A DNA stretch of 64,000 nt from Methylobacterium sp. J-070. GTDB taxonomy: Bacteria > Pseudomonadota > Alphaproteobacteria > Rhizobiales > Beijerinckiaceae. The first letter of the stretch is position 1. Every line of letters starts with the position of its first letter. The notes beneath the pieces were generated by a model. That model worked only from the letters and a program-made list of their open reading frames with translations. It was not told the origin of the DNA and made no database searches. Location: assembly GCF_022829385.1 (NCBI RefSeq), contig NZ_JAKSXX010000291.1, positions 32,290 through 96,289 of the forward strand, written 5' to 3'. Both the position numbers and the translations under genes were made by a program. Below are positions 44,015 to 53,212 of this stretch, piece by piece.

Positions 44015-44533
44015 ATGCCCGCCGCGACACACGTCCCCGAGCGACCGGCCCTGCCGCGCTGGCTCCGCCTCGCCGCCGCGATCCTGCCGGTGGCGGCGAC
44101 GGCGGCCGTCGGCTTGGCCTCCACGCAGGCCGAGATCCCGGCCTGGTACGCCGGCCTGAACAAGCCGGCCTTCAACCCGCCGGACTGGGTGTTCCCGGTG
44201 GCCTGGACGATCCTCTACACGATGATCGCGATCGCGCTCTGGCGGCTCCTCGGCGCGATGCCGCGCACCGGACCGAGCCGCGAGGGCTGGTGGCTCGCGC
44301 TCGCCGCCTTCCTGGTCCAGATCGCCTTGAACGCCGCCTGGACCCCGGTGTTCTTCACCGCCCACGCGATCGGCGCCGGGCTGGTGGTGGTGGCGATGCT
44401 GCTGGTCATGGTGCTCTGGACCATCCGGCTGACCTGGCGGTTCGACCGGGTCGCGGCCTGGCTGCTGATGCCCTACGCCGTCTGGGTGGCCTTCGCGACG
44501 CTCCTCAATGCCGCGATCCTGCGATTGAACTGA
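44015..44533 (+). CDS. TspO/MBR family protein
   Basis: 172 residues from ATG 44015, with GGAGA upstream. Five-helix membrane protein related to the mitochondrial translocator protein; binds porphyrins and in Rhodobacter tunes tetrapyrrole and photosynthesis gene control. Family motifs: WYAGLNKPAFNPPDWVFPVAW, TILYTMIAIALWRLL, and the later ALNAAWTPVFF and YAVWVAFATLLNAAILRLN with its Trp/Asn positions. It ends six bases before the stop of the convergent PsiE-type gene. Confidence 0.95.
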   Translation: MPAATHVPERPALPRWLRLAAAILPVAATAAVGLASTQAEIPAWYAGLNKPAFNPPDWVFPVAWTILYTMIAIALWRLLGAMPRTGPSREGWWLALAAFLVQIALNAAWTPVFFTAHAIGAGLVVVAMLLVMVLWTIRLTWRFDRVAAWLLMPYAVWVAFATLLNAAILRLN

Positions 44534-44539
44534 GGATTC

Positions 44540-45073
44540 TCAGGCTCCGGCGTGCTCGTCCGCTTCCTCCCCCGCGGGCTTGCCGTCGTCCCGGGCGCGG
44601 TGGAGCATGTAGATCGCCAGGACCATCGTGAGGATCAGCCCGGCCAGCACGCCAAGCTCGATCATCGAGGCGTTGAACAGGGCCTGTTTCTCCTGCGACC
44701 AGTCCTTGGCGTGGGTGATCTCCGAGGATTGCAGCGTGATCACCAGCACCCGCCGGATCGAGGCGATCAGGCCGACGATCAGGAACGGCTCGCAGGTCAG
44801 CTTGCCTGACCGCATCGAGACCCGCACCGTGTGCAGGATCTCGATCAGCATCAACAGGAACAGAAGCCGGTCGATCACCTCCAGGATCTTCTCGGCGCCC
44901 CCGAACGCCCGCAGCGCCTCCCAGGTCAGGCCGGCGGCATCGATCAGCGCGACCAGAGCCGTGACCGCCAGGAGAAGGCCCAGCGCCGCGTAAATCGCGT
45001 GTTCGGTGTGGAGGAAGATCCCGCTGGCAATCCGCGTCAGGGAGCCCTGCCGCTCGTCGTCCCCGTCAATCAT
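44540..45073 (-). CDS. Phosphate-starvation-inducible PsiE family membrane protein
   Basis: 177 residues, four predicted helices. The segments IDRLLFLLMLIEILHTVRVS and CEPFLIVGLIASIRRVLVIT are characteristic of the PsiE family, small inner membrane proteins that in E. coli are induced by phosphate limitation and whose function is unknown. The C-terminus is charged (RARDDGKPAGEEADEHAGA). It stands with its own promoter space of about 150 bases upstream. Confidence 0.9.
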   Translation of the reverse strand: MIDGDDERQGSLTRIASGIFLHTEHAIYAALGLLLAVTALVALIDAAGLTWEALRAFGGAEKILEVIDRLLFLLMLIEILHTVRVSMRSGKLTCEPFLIVGLIASIRRVLVITLQSSEITHAKDWSQEKQALFNASMIELGVLAGLILTMVLAIYMLHRARDDGKPAGEEADEHAGA

Positions 45074-45230
45074 GGCGCAACATCCCCCGGTGTAGCGGTC
45101 ACGTCAGGCTCGGCCTTCACTTGGTGCCGAATTGGAGTGTCGGTCCGGATTGAATGTCGGAAGCGACGCAGGAAGCTTTACGATTGTGCCGTAACTTCCG
45201 GAAGTCGGCCGTCTGCCTGCCGACGATACT

Positions 45231-45788
45231 TTAGTGGAAGAACGGCAGCGCGTGCGGCGCGAGGTAGCCGAAGCCCAGGAGCGCCGCGCCGGCGAGGCCC
45301 AGGAAGCCGCCGGCGAAGACCAGCACGGCGATGCCGGTGATCACCTCGGCCGAGGCCAGCACGATGCCGATCTGGAAGGCGGCCGAGGCCAATTCGTAGT
45401 GGTGGTAGCGCAGCAGCGACAGGTCGCGCCGGTCCTCGGACGCCCGCGCCTTCGCGGTCAGCTCCTTGCGGCCCTCTCCGGTGGCCGGCTCGGATTCCCA
45501 CCGCGACAGGGTCTTGGCCCATTCGGCCCGCTTGGCGGCGATCGCGTCCTGGTTGGGTCCCGGCGGCACCAGCGCCAGGGCCTCGTCGGCGGTCTTGAGC
45601 ACCGTCGAGCGGATGGTGCGCGCCTGGAAATACGCCCACTGGTTGGCGGCCTCGACATTGGCCCCGATGGACTCCGTCTGGGACGCCTTGCCCAGGGTCT
45701 CGCTGAAGGCGAGGAACAGTGCCAGCACCGAGATCAGCAGCGCGACGCGCTTGTTGGACCCTTCGATCGCCCCGTGACCACCCGACAT
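45231..45788 (-). CDS. DUF4337 domain-containing membrane protein
   Basis: 185 residues. One N-terminal helix (VALLISVLALFLAFSETLG), a soluble charged middle (about 35-130) and two helices near the end. NKRVALLISVLALFLAFSET and EAANQWAYFQARTIRSTVLK are the DUF4337 signatures. Function unknown. No operon partner is evident; it lies between the PsiE-type gene and the RND pump gene, both on the same strand with gaps of more than 80 bases. Confidence 0.88.
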   Translation of the reverse strand: MSGGHGAIEGSNKRVALLISVLALFLAFSETLGKASQTESIGANVEAANQWAYFQARTIRSTVLKTADEALALVPPGPNQDAIAAKRAEWAKTLSRWESEPATGEGRKELTAKARASEDRRDLSLLRYHHYELASAAFQIGIVLASAEVITGIAVLVFAGGFLGLAGAALLGFGYLAPHALPFFH

Positions 45789-45872
45789 CGTTTCCCGTAT
45801 CCCCGTTGATTCTACGGCTGGAAGTCACAGCCCATCGGGGCGCAGCGCGCAATGCGGGCGCCGCGATCCGCC

Positions 45873-48800
45873 CTATTCGGCGGCGATGCGCGGCGGCGCC
45901 GGGCGCCCGTCATTGGCCGGATGAGCCGGATCGTAGGCGGGCGCATCCGCCGGGTCGTCGCGCTCGCCGACGAACCGGCCGAGCAGCCGTCCGAAGAGGC
46001 GCGAGAGGTCGTCCATCAGCACGAAGATGGCCGGCACGAACACCAGCGACAGCACCGTCGAGACGATGAGCCCGCCGATCACCGCAACCGCCATCGGCGA
46101 GCGGAACTCGCCGCCGATGCCGAGCGCCATCGCGGAGGGTACCATGCCGGCCGCCATGGCGATCGTGGTCATCACGATCGGCCGCGCGCGCTTGCGCCCG
46201 GCATCCACGATGGCGACGTCCCGCGCCACGCCCGCGTGGATCTGCTCGACGGCGAAATCCACCAGCATGATGGCGTTCTTGGTGACGACGCCCATCAGCA
46301 TCAGGATGCCGATCACCACCGGCATCGAGATCGGCATGTGGCAGATCAGCAGCGCCAGGATCGCCCCGCCGATGGACAGCGGCAGCGAGAACAGGATGGT
46401 CAGCGGCTGGAGGAAGTTGCCGAACAGCAGGATCAGAACGCCGAACACCATCATCAGGCCGGCGCCCATGGCGAGCGCGAAGCCCTCGAACACCTCGCCC
46501 ATCACCTCGGCATCGCCGGTCTGGCTGATCGTGACTCCGGGGGGCAGGTTCCTGGCGGAGGGCAGGTTCATCACCTGGCTGATCAGCTCGGCGAGCGCGT
46601 CGGTGCCCTGCATGTCGCCCTCGAGCGCGACGCGCACGGCGCGGTCGTAGCGGTCGATGCCGGTCGGGCCCTGGCCGAGGCTGATGTCGGCGACGGTGGC
46701 GAGCGGCACCGCGGTCCCGCCCTTCACCGGCACCTTGAGGGTCTCGAGTTCCGAGAGCCGGCCGCGCAGGCTCTCGGGCAGCTGGACCCGGATCGGCACC
46801 TGCCGGTCGATGGCGTTGAACTTGGCGAGGTTCATGCCGATGTCGCCGATCGTACCGACCCGGACGGTCTCGGCGATCGTGTCGGTGGATACGCCGAGAT
46901 CGGCCGCAACCCCCGGTTTCGGCCGGATCCGGACTTCGGTCCGGTCGAGGGGCGCCGTCGACATGACGTTGACGAGGTGGGGGATCCGCGACGCCTCGCG
47001 CTGGAGCCTGGCCGCCACATCGGCCACCACGGCCTTGTCGGGACCCGCGATGATCAGGGCGAGGTCGCGCTGCCCGTTCTCGCGCAGGGCCCAGAAGCGC
47101 AGGTCCGGCTCCTCCCGCAGGATCGCCGCCACCTCCGCGTCGACCTGCTTCTGGGTGCGGTGGCGTTCGTTCTTCGGCGTGAGGTTGATGGTGAGGCTGG
47201 CGAGCCGCACCTCCTTCTTGGCCGGCAATTGACGGCCGCCGTCGACGAACACGCTCTTCACCTCGGGCAGGGTGCGGACCTTGTCGACGATCCGGTCGGT
47301 GATCCGCACCGTGTCGGCGAGCCGCGCCCCCGGCGGCAGTTCCATCACGAACAGCGTGCGCGCCTGGTCCTCCGCCGGCAGGAAGCCCGCCGGCAGCAGG
47401 CCCGTGGAGGCGATGGAGGCGGCGAAGCACGCGATGCCGAGCACCAGCGTGATGAACTTGTGCCGCACCGACCACGCCACGAGCCGGGTGTAGCTGCGCA
47501 TCACGACGCCGTCGCGCTCGTGGTCCGGCCCGTGGTCGCGCAGGAAATAGGCGGCGAGCAGCGGCGTGATCAGCCGTGCCACGAGCAGCGACATGAACAC
47601 CGCCGCCGCGATGGTGAGGCCGAACTGCTTGAAGTACTGGCCGGCGATCCCGCCCATGAACGAGACCGGCGAGAAGATCGCGATGATCGTCGCCGTGATG
47701 GCGATGACCGCGAGCCCGATCTCGTCGGCGGCCTCCAGGGAGGCCCGGTAGGGCGACTTCCCCATCCGCATGTGCCGGACGATGTTCTCGATCTCCACGA
47801 TCGCGTCGTCCACCAGGATGCCGGTGACCAGGGTGATCGCCAGCAGGCTGACGGCGTTGAGCGAAAAACCGAGCGCGCTCATCACCCAGAAGGTCGGCAG
47901 CACCGAGAGCGGCAGCGCCACCGCGGCGATCAGCGTCGCGCGCCAGTCCCGCAGGAACAGCAGCACCACGACGACCGCCAGCGCTGCGCCCTCGATCAGC
48001 CCCATCATGGCCGAGTGATAGTTGCCGATGGTGTTGTCGACGCTGGTGTCGATCAGGTCGAAGCGGACATCGGGATTGGCCGCGTGGAGCGCGGCGATCT
48101 TCCTGGCGACCCCGACCGAGACCTCGGCGTCGCTGGCGCCGCTCGCCCGCGAGATCGCGAAGGCCACCACCGGCTCGCCGTTGAAGCGCGCGAAGGTGCG
48201 GGGCTCCTCCGCGGTGTCCGACAGGGTCGCCAATTCGTCGAGCCGGACCTTGCGATTGCCCGGGACGACGATGGAGGTCATGGCCAGGGTGTCGAGACTC
48301 GCCGAGGCGGCGAGCGCCCGGATCGACTGCTCCTGGCCGCCGACCTCGGCGCGGCCGCCGGCCATGTCGGCGGAGGTCAGGCGCAGCTGCCGGTTCACGT
48401 CCGCCGCGGTGATGCCGAGCGCCAGCAGCCGGTCGGGCTTCAGGGTGACGCGGATCTCCCGGGCGACGCCGCCCAGACGCTCGACGCCGCCGACGCCCTT
48501 CACGCTCTGGAGGCCGCGGGCGACCACGTCGTCCACGAACCACGACAGGTCCTCGGGCGTCATCGCGGGCGCGGAGGCGCCGTAGACCATGATCGGGAGG
48601 CCGGCGATCTCGACCCGGGAGACGATCGGCTCGTCGATGGTGCGGGGCAGGTTCTGGCGGATCTTGGCGATGGCGTCCTTGACGTCGTTGGTCGCGCGAT
48701 CCTGGTTCACCTCCAGGCGGAACTCGATCGTCGTCGTCGAGATGCCCTCGGTGATGGTCGAGAGGATGTGCTTGACGCCCTTCACCCCGGCGACCGAATC

Positions 48801-49010
48801 CTCGACCCACTTGGTCACCTGGGTCTGCAGCTCGGCGGGCGCGGCGCCCGACTGGGTGATCGTCACCGAGACGATCGGGATGTCGATGTTGGGGAACCGG
48901 GTGATCGGCAGCGAGCGGAAGCTCACCAGCCCCAGGATCATCAGGACCAGGAACAGGACGACGGACGGGAGCGGCTTCCGGATCGCCCAGGCGGAGACGT
49001 TGAGGCGCAT
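45873..49010 (-). CDS. RND efflux pump permease, HAE1 type (AcrB/MexB-like)
   Basis: 1045 residues. Proton-driven inner membrane exporter that captures drugs or other amphiphiles from the periplasm. Twelve helices in two repeats with two large periplasmic loops. It starts VSAWAIRKPLPSVVLFLVLM and has the proton-relay pair in helix 4, LVTGILVDDAIVEIENIVRH (adjacent Asp-Asp). The second-half counterpart is ILMLMGVVTKNAIMLVDFAVE. The adaptor gene is directly upstream (21-base gap) and no outer membrane channel gene is adjacent, so it probably uses a TolC encoded elsewhere. The divergent subgroup cannot be tied to a substrate. Confidence 0.95.
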   Translation of the reverse strand: MRLNVSAWAIRKPLPSVVLFLVLMILGLVSFRSLPITRFPNIDIPIVSVTITQSGAAPAELQTQVTKWVEDSVAGVKGVKHILSTITEGISTTTIEFRLEVNQDRATNDVKDAIAKIRQNLPRTIDEPIVSRVEIAGLPIMVYGASAPAMTPEDLSWFVDDVVARGLQSVKGVGGVERLGGVAREIRVTLKPDRLLALGITAADVNRQLRLTSADMAGGRAEVGGQEQSIRALAASASLDTLAMTSIVVPGNRKVRLDELATLSDTAEEPRTFARFNGEPVVAFAISRASGASDAEVSVGVARKIAALHAANPDVRFDLIDTSVDNTIGNYHSAMMGLIEGAALAVVVVLLFLRDWRATLIAAVALPLSVLPTFWVMSALGFSLNAVSLLAITLVTGILVDDAIVEIENIVRHMRMGKSPYRASLEAADEIGLAVIAITATIIAIFSPVSFMGGIAGQYFKQFGLTIAAAVFMSLLVARLITPLLAAYFLRDHGPDHERDGVVMRSYTRLVAWSVRHKFITLVLGIACFAASIASTGLLPAGFLPAEDQARTLFVMELPPGARLADTVRITDRIVDKVRTLPEVKSVFVDGGRQLPAKKEVRLASLTINLTPKNERHRTQKQVDAEVAAILREEPDLRFWALRENGQRDLALIIAGPDKAVVADVAARLQREASRIPHLVNVMSTAPLDRTEVRIRPKPGVAADLGVSTDTIAETVRVGTIGDIGMNLAKFNAIDRQVPIRVQLPESLRGRLSELETLKVPVKGGTAVPLATVADISLGQGPTGIDRYDRAVRVALEGDMQGTDALAELISQVMNLPSARNLPPGVTISQTGDAEVMGEVFEGFALAMGAGLMMVFGVLILLFGNFLQPLTILFSLPLSIGGAILALLICHMPISMPVVIGILMLMGVVTKNAIMLVDFAVEQIHAGVARDVAIVDAGRKRARPIVMTTIAMAAGMVPSAMALGIGGEFRSPMAVAVIGGLIVSTVLSLVFVPAIFVLMDDLSRLFGRLLGRFVGERDDPADAPAYDPAHPANDGRPAPPRIAAE

Positions 49011-49031
49011 GGCAGGATCCTTCGCCTCGTC

Positions 49032-50258
49032 CTACCGCGGGGCCGCGTCGGCCATCGGGGCGGCCATGTTGGTGCCGCCCGGGGCCGGCACCGCGCGGAC
49101 CCGGTCGCCATCGCGCAGGAAGCTCCCGGCGCGGGCCACGACGCTGTCGCCGGCGGCGACGCCCGTGCGGATCTCGGTGAAGCCCTCGGCGGAGAGGCCC
49201 GTCGCCACCGACCGCGCCTCGACGCGCCCGTCCCGCACCACCAGCACGCTGGCGCGGCCGTCCGCCGCGTAGAGCAGGCTGGAAACCGGGACGGCGATGC
49301 CGGTGCGGCGCGCCACCTCGACGTTGCCGCGGGCGAAGGCGCCGATGCGCAGGGCCGGATCGTCGCCGAGCCGGATGCGCACCTTGCCGAGCCGCGTCGC
49401 CCGATCGACCTCCGGGTAGACCCGGCGGACCTTGCCGCGCAGCTGGCGACCGTCGTCGAGGTCGAGGCTGGCCGGGTTGCCCACCTGGATGCGCGCCAGC
49501 GAGGTCTCGGGCACCTCGCCCTCGAGCTCGATCTCGCCCCGGGCGATCAGCCGGAACAGCGGCTCTCCGACTGCGGTGGCGGTGGCGCCGATCCGGGCGG
49601 TGCGTCGATTGACGATGCCTGCCTCCGGCGCGCGGATGTCGGTGCGGGCGCGTCGCAGGCCGATCTCGGACCCGGAGGCCCGCGCGGTGGCGAGGTCGGC
49701 CTGGGCCGATTGCAGCCCGCCCTTGGCGGCGGCGAGGCGCCCTTCCGCCCCCTGGGCGGCCGAGACGCGCTGCTCCAGCACCGCCGCGGTGGCGTTGCCG
49801 GTCTTGGCGAGCGACTGGGCGCGTTCCAGGGACTGCTTGGCCTCGACGTTGGCGGCCTCCGCCTGGACGATCTGGCTCTGCGCCTGGACGATGGCGGCCT
49901 CGGCCCGGGCGATCGCCGCCGCGTTCGAGGCCTCCTGGGTGGCGATCATCTCCAGCGACAACCGGGCGAGCACCTGCCCCTTGGCGACGCGATCCCCCTC
50001 CTCGACCAGCAACTCGGTGATGCGCAGGCCCTCGACCTCGGGGGAGACCAGGATCTCGTCCCGGGGGACCAGCGTGCCGGTCACCACGGCGCGCTCCACG
50101 ATCTCGCGGCTCTCCGCCGGCACGACGGTGACCACGGGGGCGATGGCGGCGGCATCGGGGACGGCGGCGGGCTCGACCGCCCGGGCAGGTGCAGCGGCGA
50201 GGACGGCGAGTCCGCACAGGAGGCCGAGACGGGGCACGCGCCAACGGATGGAGTTCAC
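49032..50258 (-). CDS. RND efflux pump periplasmic adaptor subunit
   Basis: 408 residues from GTG 50258, preceded by GAGG; an ATG at 50327 is an alternative. Signal peptide NSIRWRVPRLGLLCGLAVLA ends ARA before VEPAAV. Membrane fusion protein layout: beta-barrel and lipoyl half-motifs (SPEVEGLRITELLVEEGDRV and GQVLARL; later DIRAPEAGIVNRRTARIG), a long coiled-coil hairpin about 100-165 rich in Ala and Glu, then the barrel and membrane-proximal domains (GIAVPVSSLLYAADGRASVL). It links the permease to an outer membrane channel. It is first in a two-gene operon. Confidence 0.94.
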   Translation of the reverse strand: MNSIRWRVPRLGLLCGLAVLAAAPARAVEPAAVPDAAAIAPVVTVVPAESREIVERAVVTGTLVPRDEILVSPEVEGLRITELLVEEGDRVAKGQVLARLSLEMIATQEASNAAAIARAEAAIVQAQSQIVQAEAANVEAKQSLERAQSLAKTGNATAAVLEQRVSAAQGAEGRLAAAKGGLQSAQADLATARASGSEIGLRRARTDIRAPEAGIVNRRTARIGATATAVGEPLFRLIARGEIELEGEVPETSLARIQVGNPASLDLDDGRQLRGKVRRVYPEVDRATRLGKVRIRLGDDPALRIGAFARGNVEVARRTGIAVPVSSLLYAADGRASVLVVRDGRVEARSVATGLSAEGFTEIRTGVAAGDSVVARAGSFLRDGDRVRAVPAPGGTNMAAPMADAAPR

Positions 50259-50438
50259 GAAAGGAGCCTCACGGTCGGCGCTCGACTGGTATCGCCCCTC
50301 CCTTGCTGTGCAGGCCGGCGTTTTCATGGCACGCGATCCTCGACGGGGCCGAGCATAGCGCCTGCGGGCGTTCCCGTCGCCGGGCCTCACGCCGCATGCC
50401 GTCGCGCGGCGCGGGGCGCGGCAGCGGGTCGAAGGTCG

Positions 50439-51131
50439 TCAACCCGGCTGCGGGACCTCGTCCGGCCGGACCTGCAGGAACTCCAGCGCCGGTCCCTGCG
50501 CGTCCGAGAACACCCCCGCCGTGAGCGCGCCGCCATAGACGGCCGCGGTGTCGAGATTGGTGCGGAACCGCCGGATCTCGGGGCGTCCGCTCCGCTGCGG
50601 CGTGTGGCCGTGGACCACGTGGCGGCCGAAATCGTGGTCGCCCTCCAGGAACGGCTCGCGGATCCAGAGGCGGTTGTGATCGTCCGGATCCGGACTCCCG
50701 TTTCCGGGCCGGAAGCCGGCATGGACGTACCACCGCGCCGCATCCGCGTGCAGGGTCGGCAGGGCCTCAAGCCAGTCGAGGGTGTCGCGCGGCAGGCCGC
50801 CGACGTCGCGCGCGCCGAACGAGTCGAGGGTCGCGTCGCCGCCGTTGTACAGCCAGTGTTCGGCCGTCTGCGGCGCCAGCAGGGCGTCGAGCAGCATGCG
50901 TTCGTGATTGCCCATCAGGCAGGCCACGCGGTCCGGCTCGGCCCAGTGCAGCCGGCTGACGGTGCGCAGGACCGCGGCGCTGTCGGGGCCGCGGTCGATG
51001 TAGTCGCCCAGGAACACCAGACGGCTCGGGCGGTCGCCGGCATGATCGGCGATCTGCTCCAGCAACACGTCGAGAAGGGCGGCGCAGCCATGGACGTCGC
51101 CGATCGCGTAGGTCAGAGGTCCGGGTTCCAT
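50439..51131 (-). CDS. PPP-family metallophosphoesterase (Ser/Thr phosphatase / ApaH-like)
   Basis: 230 residues from ATG 51131; GTG 51146 would add five. All PPP metal motifs are present: GDVHG (11-15), GDYIDRG about 45-51, GNHE about 75-78, and later His in WYVHAGF and HVVHGHTP. These enzymes bind two metals and hydrolyse phosphoprotein or dinucleotide tetraphosphate bonds. The small size and VYGGALTAGVF ending fit bacterial PrpA/PrpB-like phosphatases. Stand-alone gene. Confidence 0.92.
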   Translation of the reverse strand: MEPGPLTYAIGDVHGCAALLDVLLEQIADHAGDRPSRLVFLGDYIDRGPDSAAVLRTVSRLHWAEPDRVACLMGNHERMLLDALLAPQTAEHWLYNGGDATLDSFGARDVGGLPRDTLDWLEALPTLHADAARWYVHAGFRPGNGSPDPDDHNRLWIREPFLEGDHDFGRHVVHGHTPQRSGRPEIRRFRTNLDTAAVYGGALTAGVFSDAQGPALEFLQVRPDEVPQPG

Positions 51132-51187
51132 GGCGCCATCGTCCACTGGAGCGCCGCTCTCCGCAAGGCCGCGACCACCGAGCCCCT

Positions 51188-52351
51188 CTATTGCGCGAGG
51201 TCGCGCATCACCGCGATCAGGTCCGCCTTGCCCTCGAAGCCGATGCCGGGGAGTTCCGGCATGGTGATGTAGCCGTCCTCCACCCGCACCCCGTCCGGGA
51301 ACCCGCCGTAGGGCTGGAACAGGTCCGGGTAGCTCTCGTTACCCCCGAGACCGAGGCCGGCGGCGATGTTGAGAGACATCTGGTGTCCCCCATGGGGGAT
51401 GCACCGGGACGGCGACCAGCCGAACTCGGCGAGCACGTCCAGGATGCGCAGATACTCAACCAGGCCGTACGACAGGGCGCAGTCGAATTGCAGCCAGTCG
51501 CGGTCGGGCCGCATGTTGCCGTAGCGCAGGAGGTTGCGGGCGTCCCGGTGCGAGAACAGGTTCTCGCCGGTGGCCATCGGCCCGGGATAGAACGGGGCGA
51601 GCGCCGCCTGCAACGCGTAGTCGAGGGGGTCGCCCGCCTCCTCGTACCAGAACAGCGGATAATCCCGCAGCATCCGGGCATAGGCGATGGCGGTCTCGAG
51701 ATCGAAACGGCCGTTGGCATCCACCGCGAGGCGGCCGCGGCCGTCGATCTCGGCCAGCACCGCCTCGATCCGGCGCCGGTCCTCGTCGATCGGCGCGCCG
51801 CCGATCTTCATCTTCACGACCGTGTAGCCGCGGTCGAGGTAGCGGCGCATCTCGGCGCGCAGGGCGGTGTCGTCCTTGCCGGGATAATAGTAGCCCCCCG
51901 CCGCGTAGACGAAGACCCGCGGATCGGCCGCGCGGCCCTCCCGCTCGGCGAGCATCCGGAACAGCGGCCGGCCGGCGATCTTGGCCGCCGCATCCCACAC
52001 CGCCATGTCCAGCGTGCCCACCGCCACCGAGCGCTCGCCGTGGCCGCCGGGCTTCTCGTTGCGCATCAGCGCGGCCCAGATCCGGTGCGGATCGAGATTG
52101 TCGCCCGCCTCCGTGAGGAGGCTTTCCGGAGCGGCCTCCAGGATCCGGTCGCGGAAGCGCTCGCGGATCAGGCCGCCCTGGCCGTAGCGGCCGTTGGAGT
52201 TGAACCCGTAGCCGACCACCCGGCGCCCGTCCCGGACCACGTCGGTGACTACCGCGACCAGGCTCGTGGTCATCTTGGTGAAGTCGATGTAGGCGTTGCG
52301 GATCGGCGAGGCGATGGGTTTGGTGACCTCGCGGACGTCGACGATGCGCAT
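51188..52351 (-). CDS. tarD: D(-)-tartrate dehydratase, enolase superfamily
   Basis: 387 residues from ATG 52351, preceded by AGGAG. Dehydrates D-tartrate to oxaloacetate. The sequence closely follows, from memory, the characterised Bradyrhizobium enzyme: NAYIDFTKMTTSLVAVVTDV, FNSNGRYGQGGLIRERF, PGGHGERSVAVGTLDMAVWD. The catalytic K-x-K is VVKMKIGG (Lys182), metal ligands are Asp211, Glu237 and Glu263 (VDANGRF, WYEE, ATGEN), and the partner base is His320 in CIPHGGHQMSLN. The neighbouring RraA-like gene upstream suggests that oxaloacetate is then decarboxylated. Substrate is assigned by similarity only. Confidence 0.92.
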   Translation of the reverse strand: MRIVDVREVTKPIASPIRNAYIDFTKMTTSLVAVVTDVVRDGRRVVGYGFNSNGRYGQGGLIRERFRDRILEAAPESLLTEAGDNLDPHRIWAALMRNEKPGGHGERSVAVGTLDMAVWDAAAKIAGRPLFRMLAEREGRAADPRVFVYAAGGYYYPGKDDTALRAEMRRYLDRGYTVVKMKIGGAPIDEDRRRIEAVLAEIDGRGRLAVDANGRFDLETAIAYARMLRDYPLFWYEEAGDPLDYALQAALAPFYPGPMATGENLFSHRDARNLLRYGNMRPDRDWLQFDCALSYGLVEYLRILDVLAEFGWSPSRCIPHGGHQMSLNIAAGLGLGGNESYPDLFQPYGGFPDGVRVEDGYITMPELPGIGFEGKADLIAVMRDLAQ

Positions 52352-52471
52352 GGCTCCTGCCCCCTCTCGCGTCTCCGCGCGTTTGCCTCTGCCGCCCCTG
52401 GACGTGCTGGCCGGCATCAGGCCGTACCACTTGCTCGAGCGCCAGAGCCGCACCCGGCTCCCCGCGGAGCC

Positions 52472-53119
52472 TCAGGCTTTCGCGACCCGCGCGTAGCGGC
52501 CGTCGTAGCGGCCGGCGCGGATCAGCGCGAGCACCTCCGTCTCGCGGGCGGCCTGCGCCTGCACGGCCTCGATCAGCGACGGCCCGAGCTCGGGTGAGAA
52601 GGTCACGACGCCGTCGGTGTCGCCGACCACCACGTCGCCGGGGTTCACCGTCCAGCCGCCGACGCAGATCGGCACGTTGATCGCGCCGGGTCCGGTCTTG
52701 AAGGGCCCGCGCGGCGTCGCCGCCCGGGCATAACAGGGGAAGTCGGCCTGCGCGAAGGCGTCGGTATCGCGCACGGCGCCGTCGATCACGAAGCCCGCCA
52801 CGCCGCGGCTCTCGGCGATCGCCTTCATGATGTCGCCGACCAGCGCCCGGCTCGTGTCGCCCCCGCCGTCGACGACGATCACATCCCCGCGACGGACCTC
52901 TTCCAGGGCCTGGTGGATGGCGAGGTTGTCGCCGGCGCGCACCCGGACCGTGAAGGCGGTGCCGACGAGGCGCCCGCGCCGGTGGAACGCGCGCAGGCCC
53001 GCCAGAACCGGCATCCGGTCGAGGCAGTCGCTGATCGTCGCCGTCGCGACGTCGCGGAAGGCGGCCAGAAGGGCGGGATCGACGGCAGGCGGTGCGGGAT
53101 TGCGCATGATGGCAGTCAT
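52472..53119 (-). CDS. RraA family protein (4-hydroxy-4-methyl-2-oxoglutarate aldolase-like)
   Basis: 215 residues; ATG 53107 would remove four. Class II aldolase-type RraA fold: TATISDCLDRM, GTAFTVRVRAGDN, VIVVDGGGDTSRALVGDIMKA, then the metal and substrate residues in FVIDGAVRDTDAF (Arg-Asp pair), and NPGDVVVGDTDGVVTF. Enzymes with the Arg-Asp pair can cleave 4-hydroxy-4-methyl-2-oxoglutarate and also decarboxylate oxaloacetate, whereas pure RNase E regulators lack activity. Placed 120 bases before the tartrate dehydratase gene on the same strand, a role as oxaloacetate decarboxylase in tartrate use is a fair inference. Confidence 0.88.
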   Translation of the reverse strand: MTAIMRNPAPPAVDPALLAAFRDVATATISDCLDRMPVLAGLRAFHRRGRLVGTAFTVRVRAGDNLAIHQALEEVRRGDVIVVDGGGDTSRALVGDIMKAIAESRGVAGFVIDGAVRDTDAFAQADFPCYARAATPRGPFKTGPGAINVPICVGGWTVNPGDVVVGDTDGVVTFSPELGPSLIEAVQAQAARETEVLALIRAGRYDGRYARVAKA

Positions 53120-53212
53120 CGGACCGGATCTCTCCCTCGCGCCACGCCATGACGGCGCCGGCGGTTTGGCGGATCCTGCCTCAGGATCGGCGCGCTGTCG
53201 CGGTCGCGCGCG

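Noticed and set aside
45852..51272. 1806-codon open frame on the plus strand
   Set aside because: Antisense to the RND permease, adaptor and phosphatase genes; same GC-driven artefact, His/Asp/Arg-rich translation.
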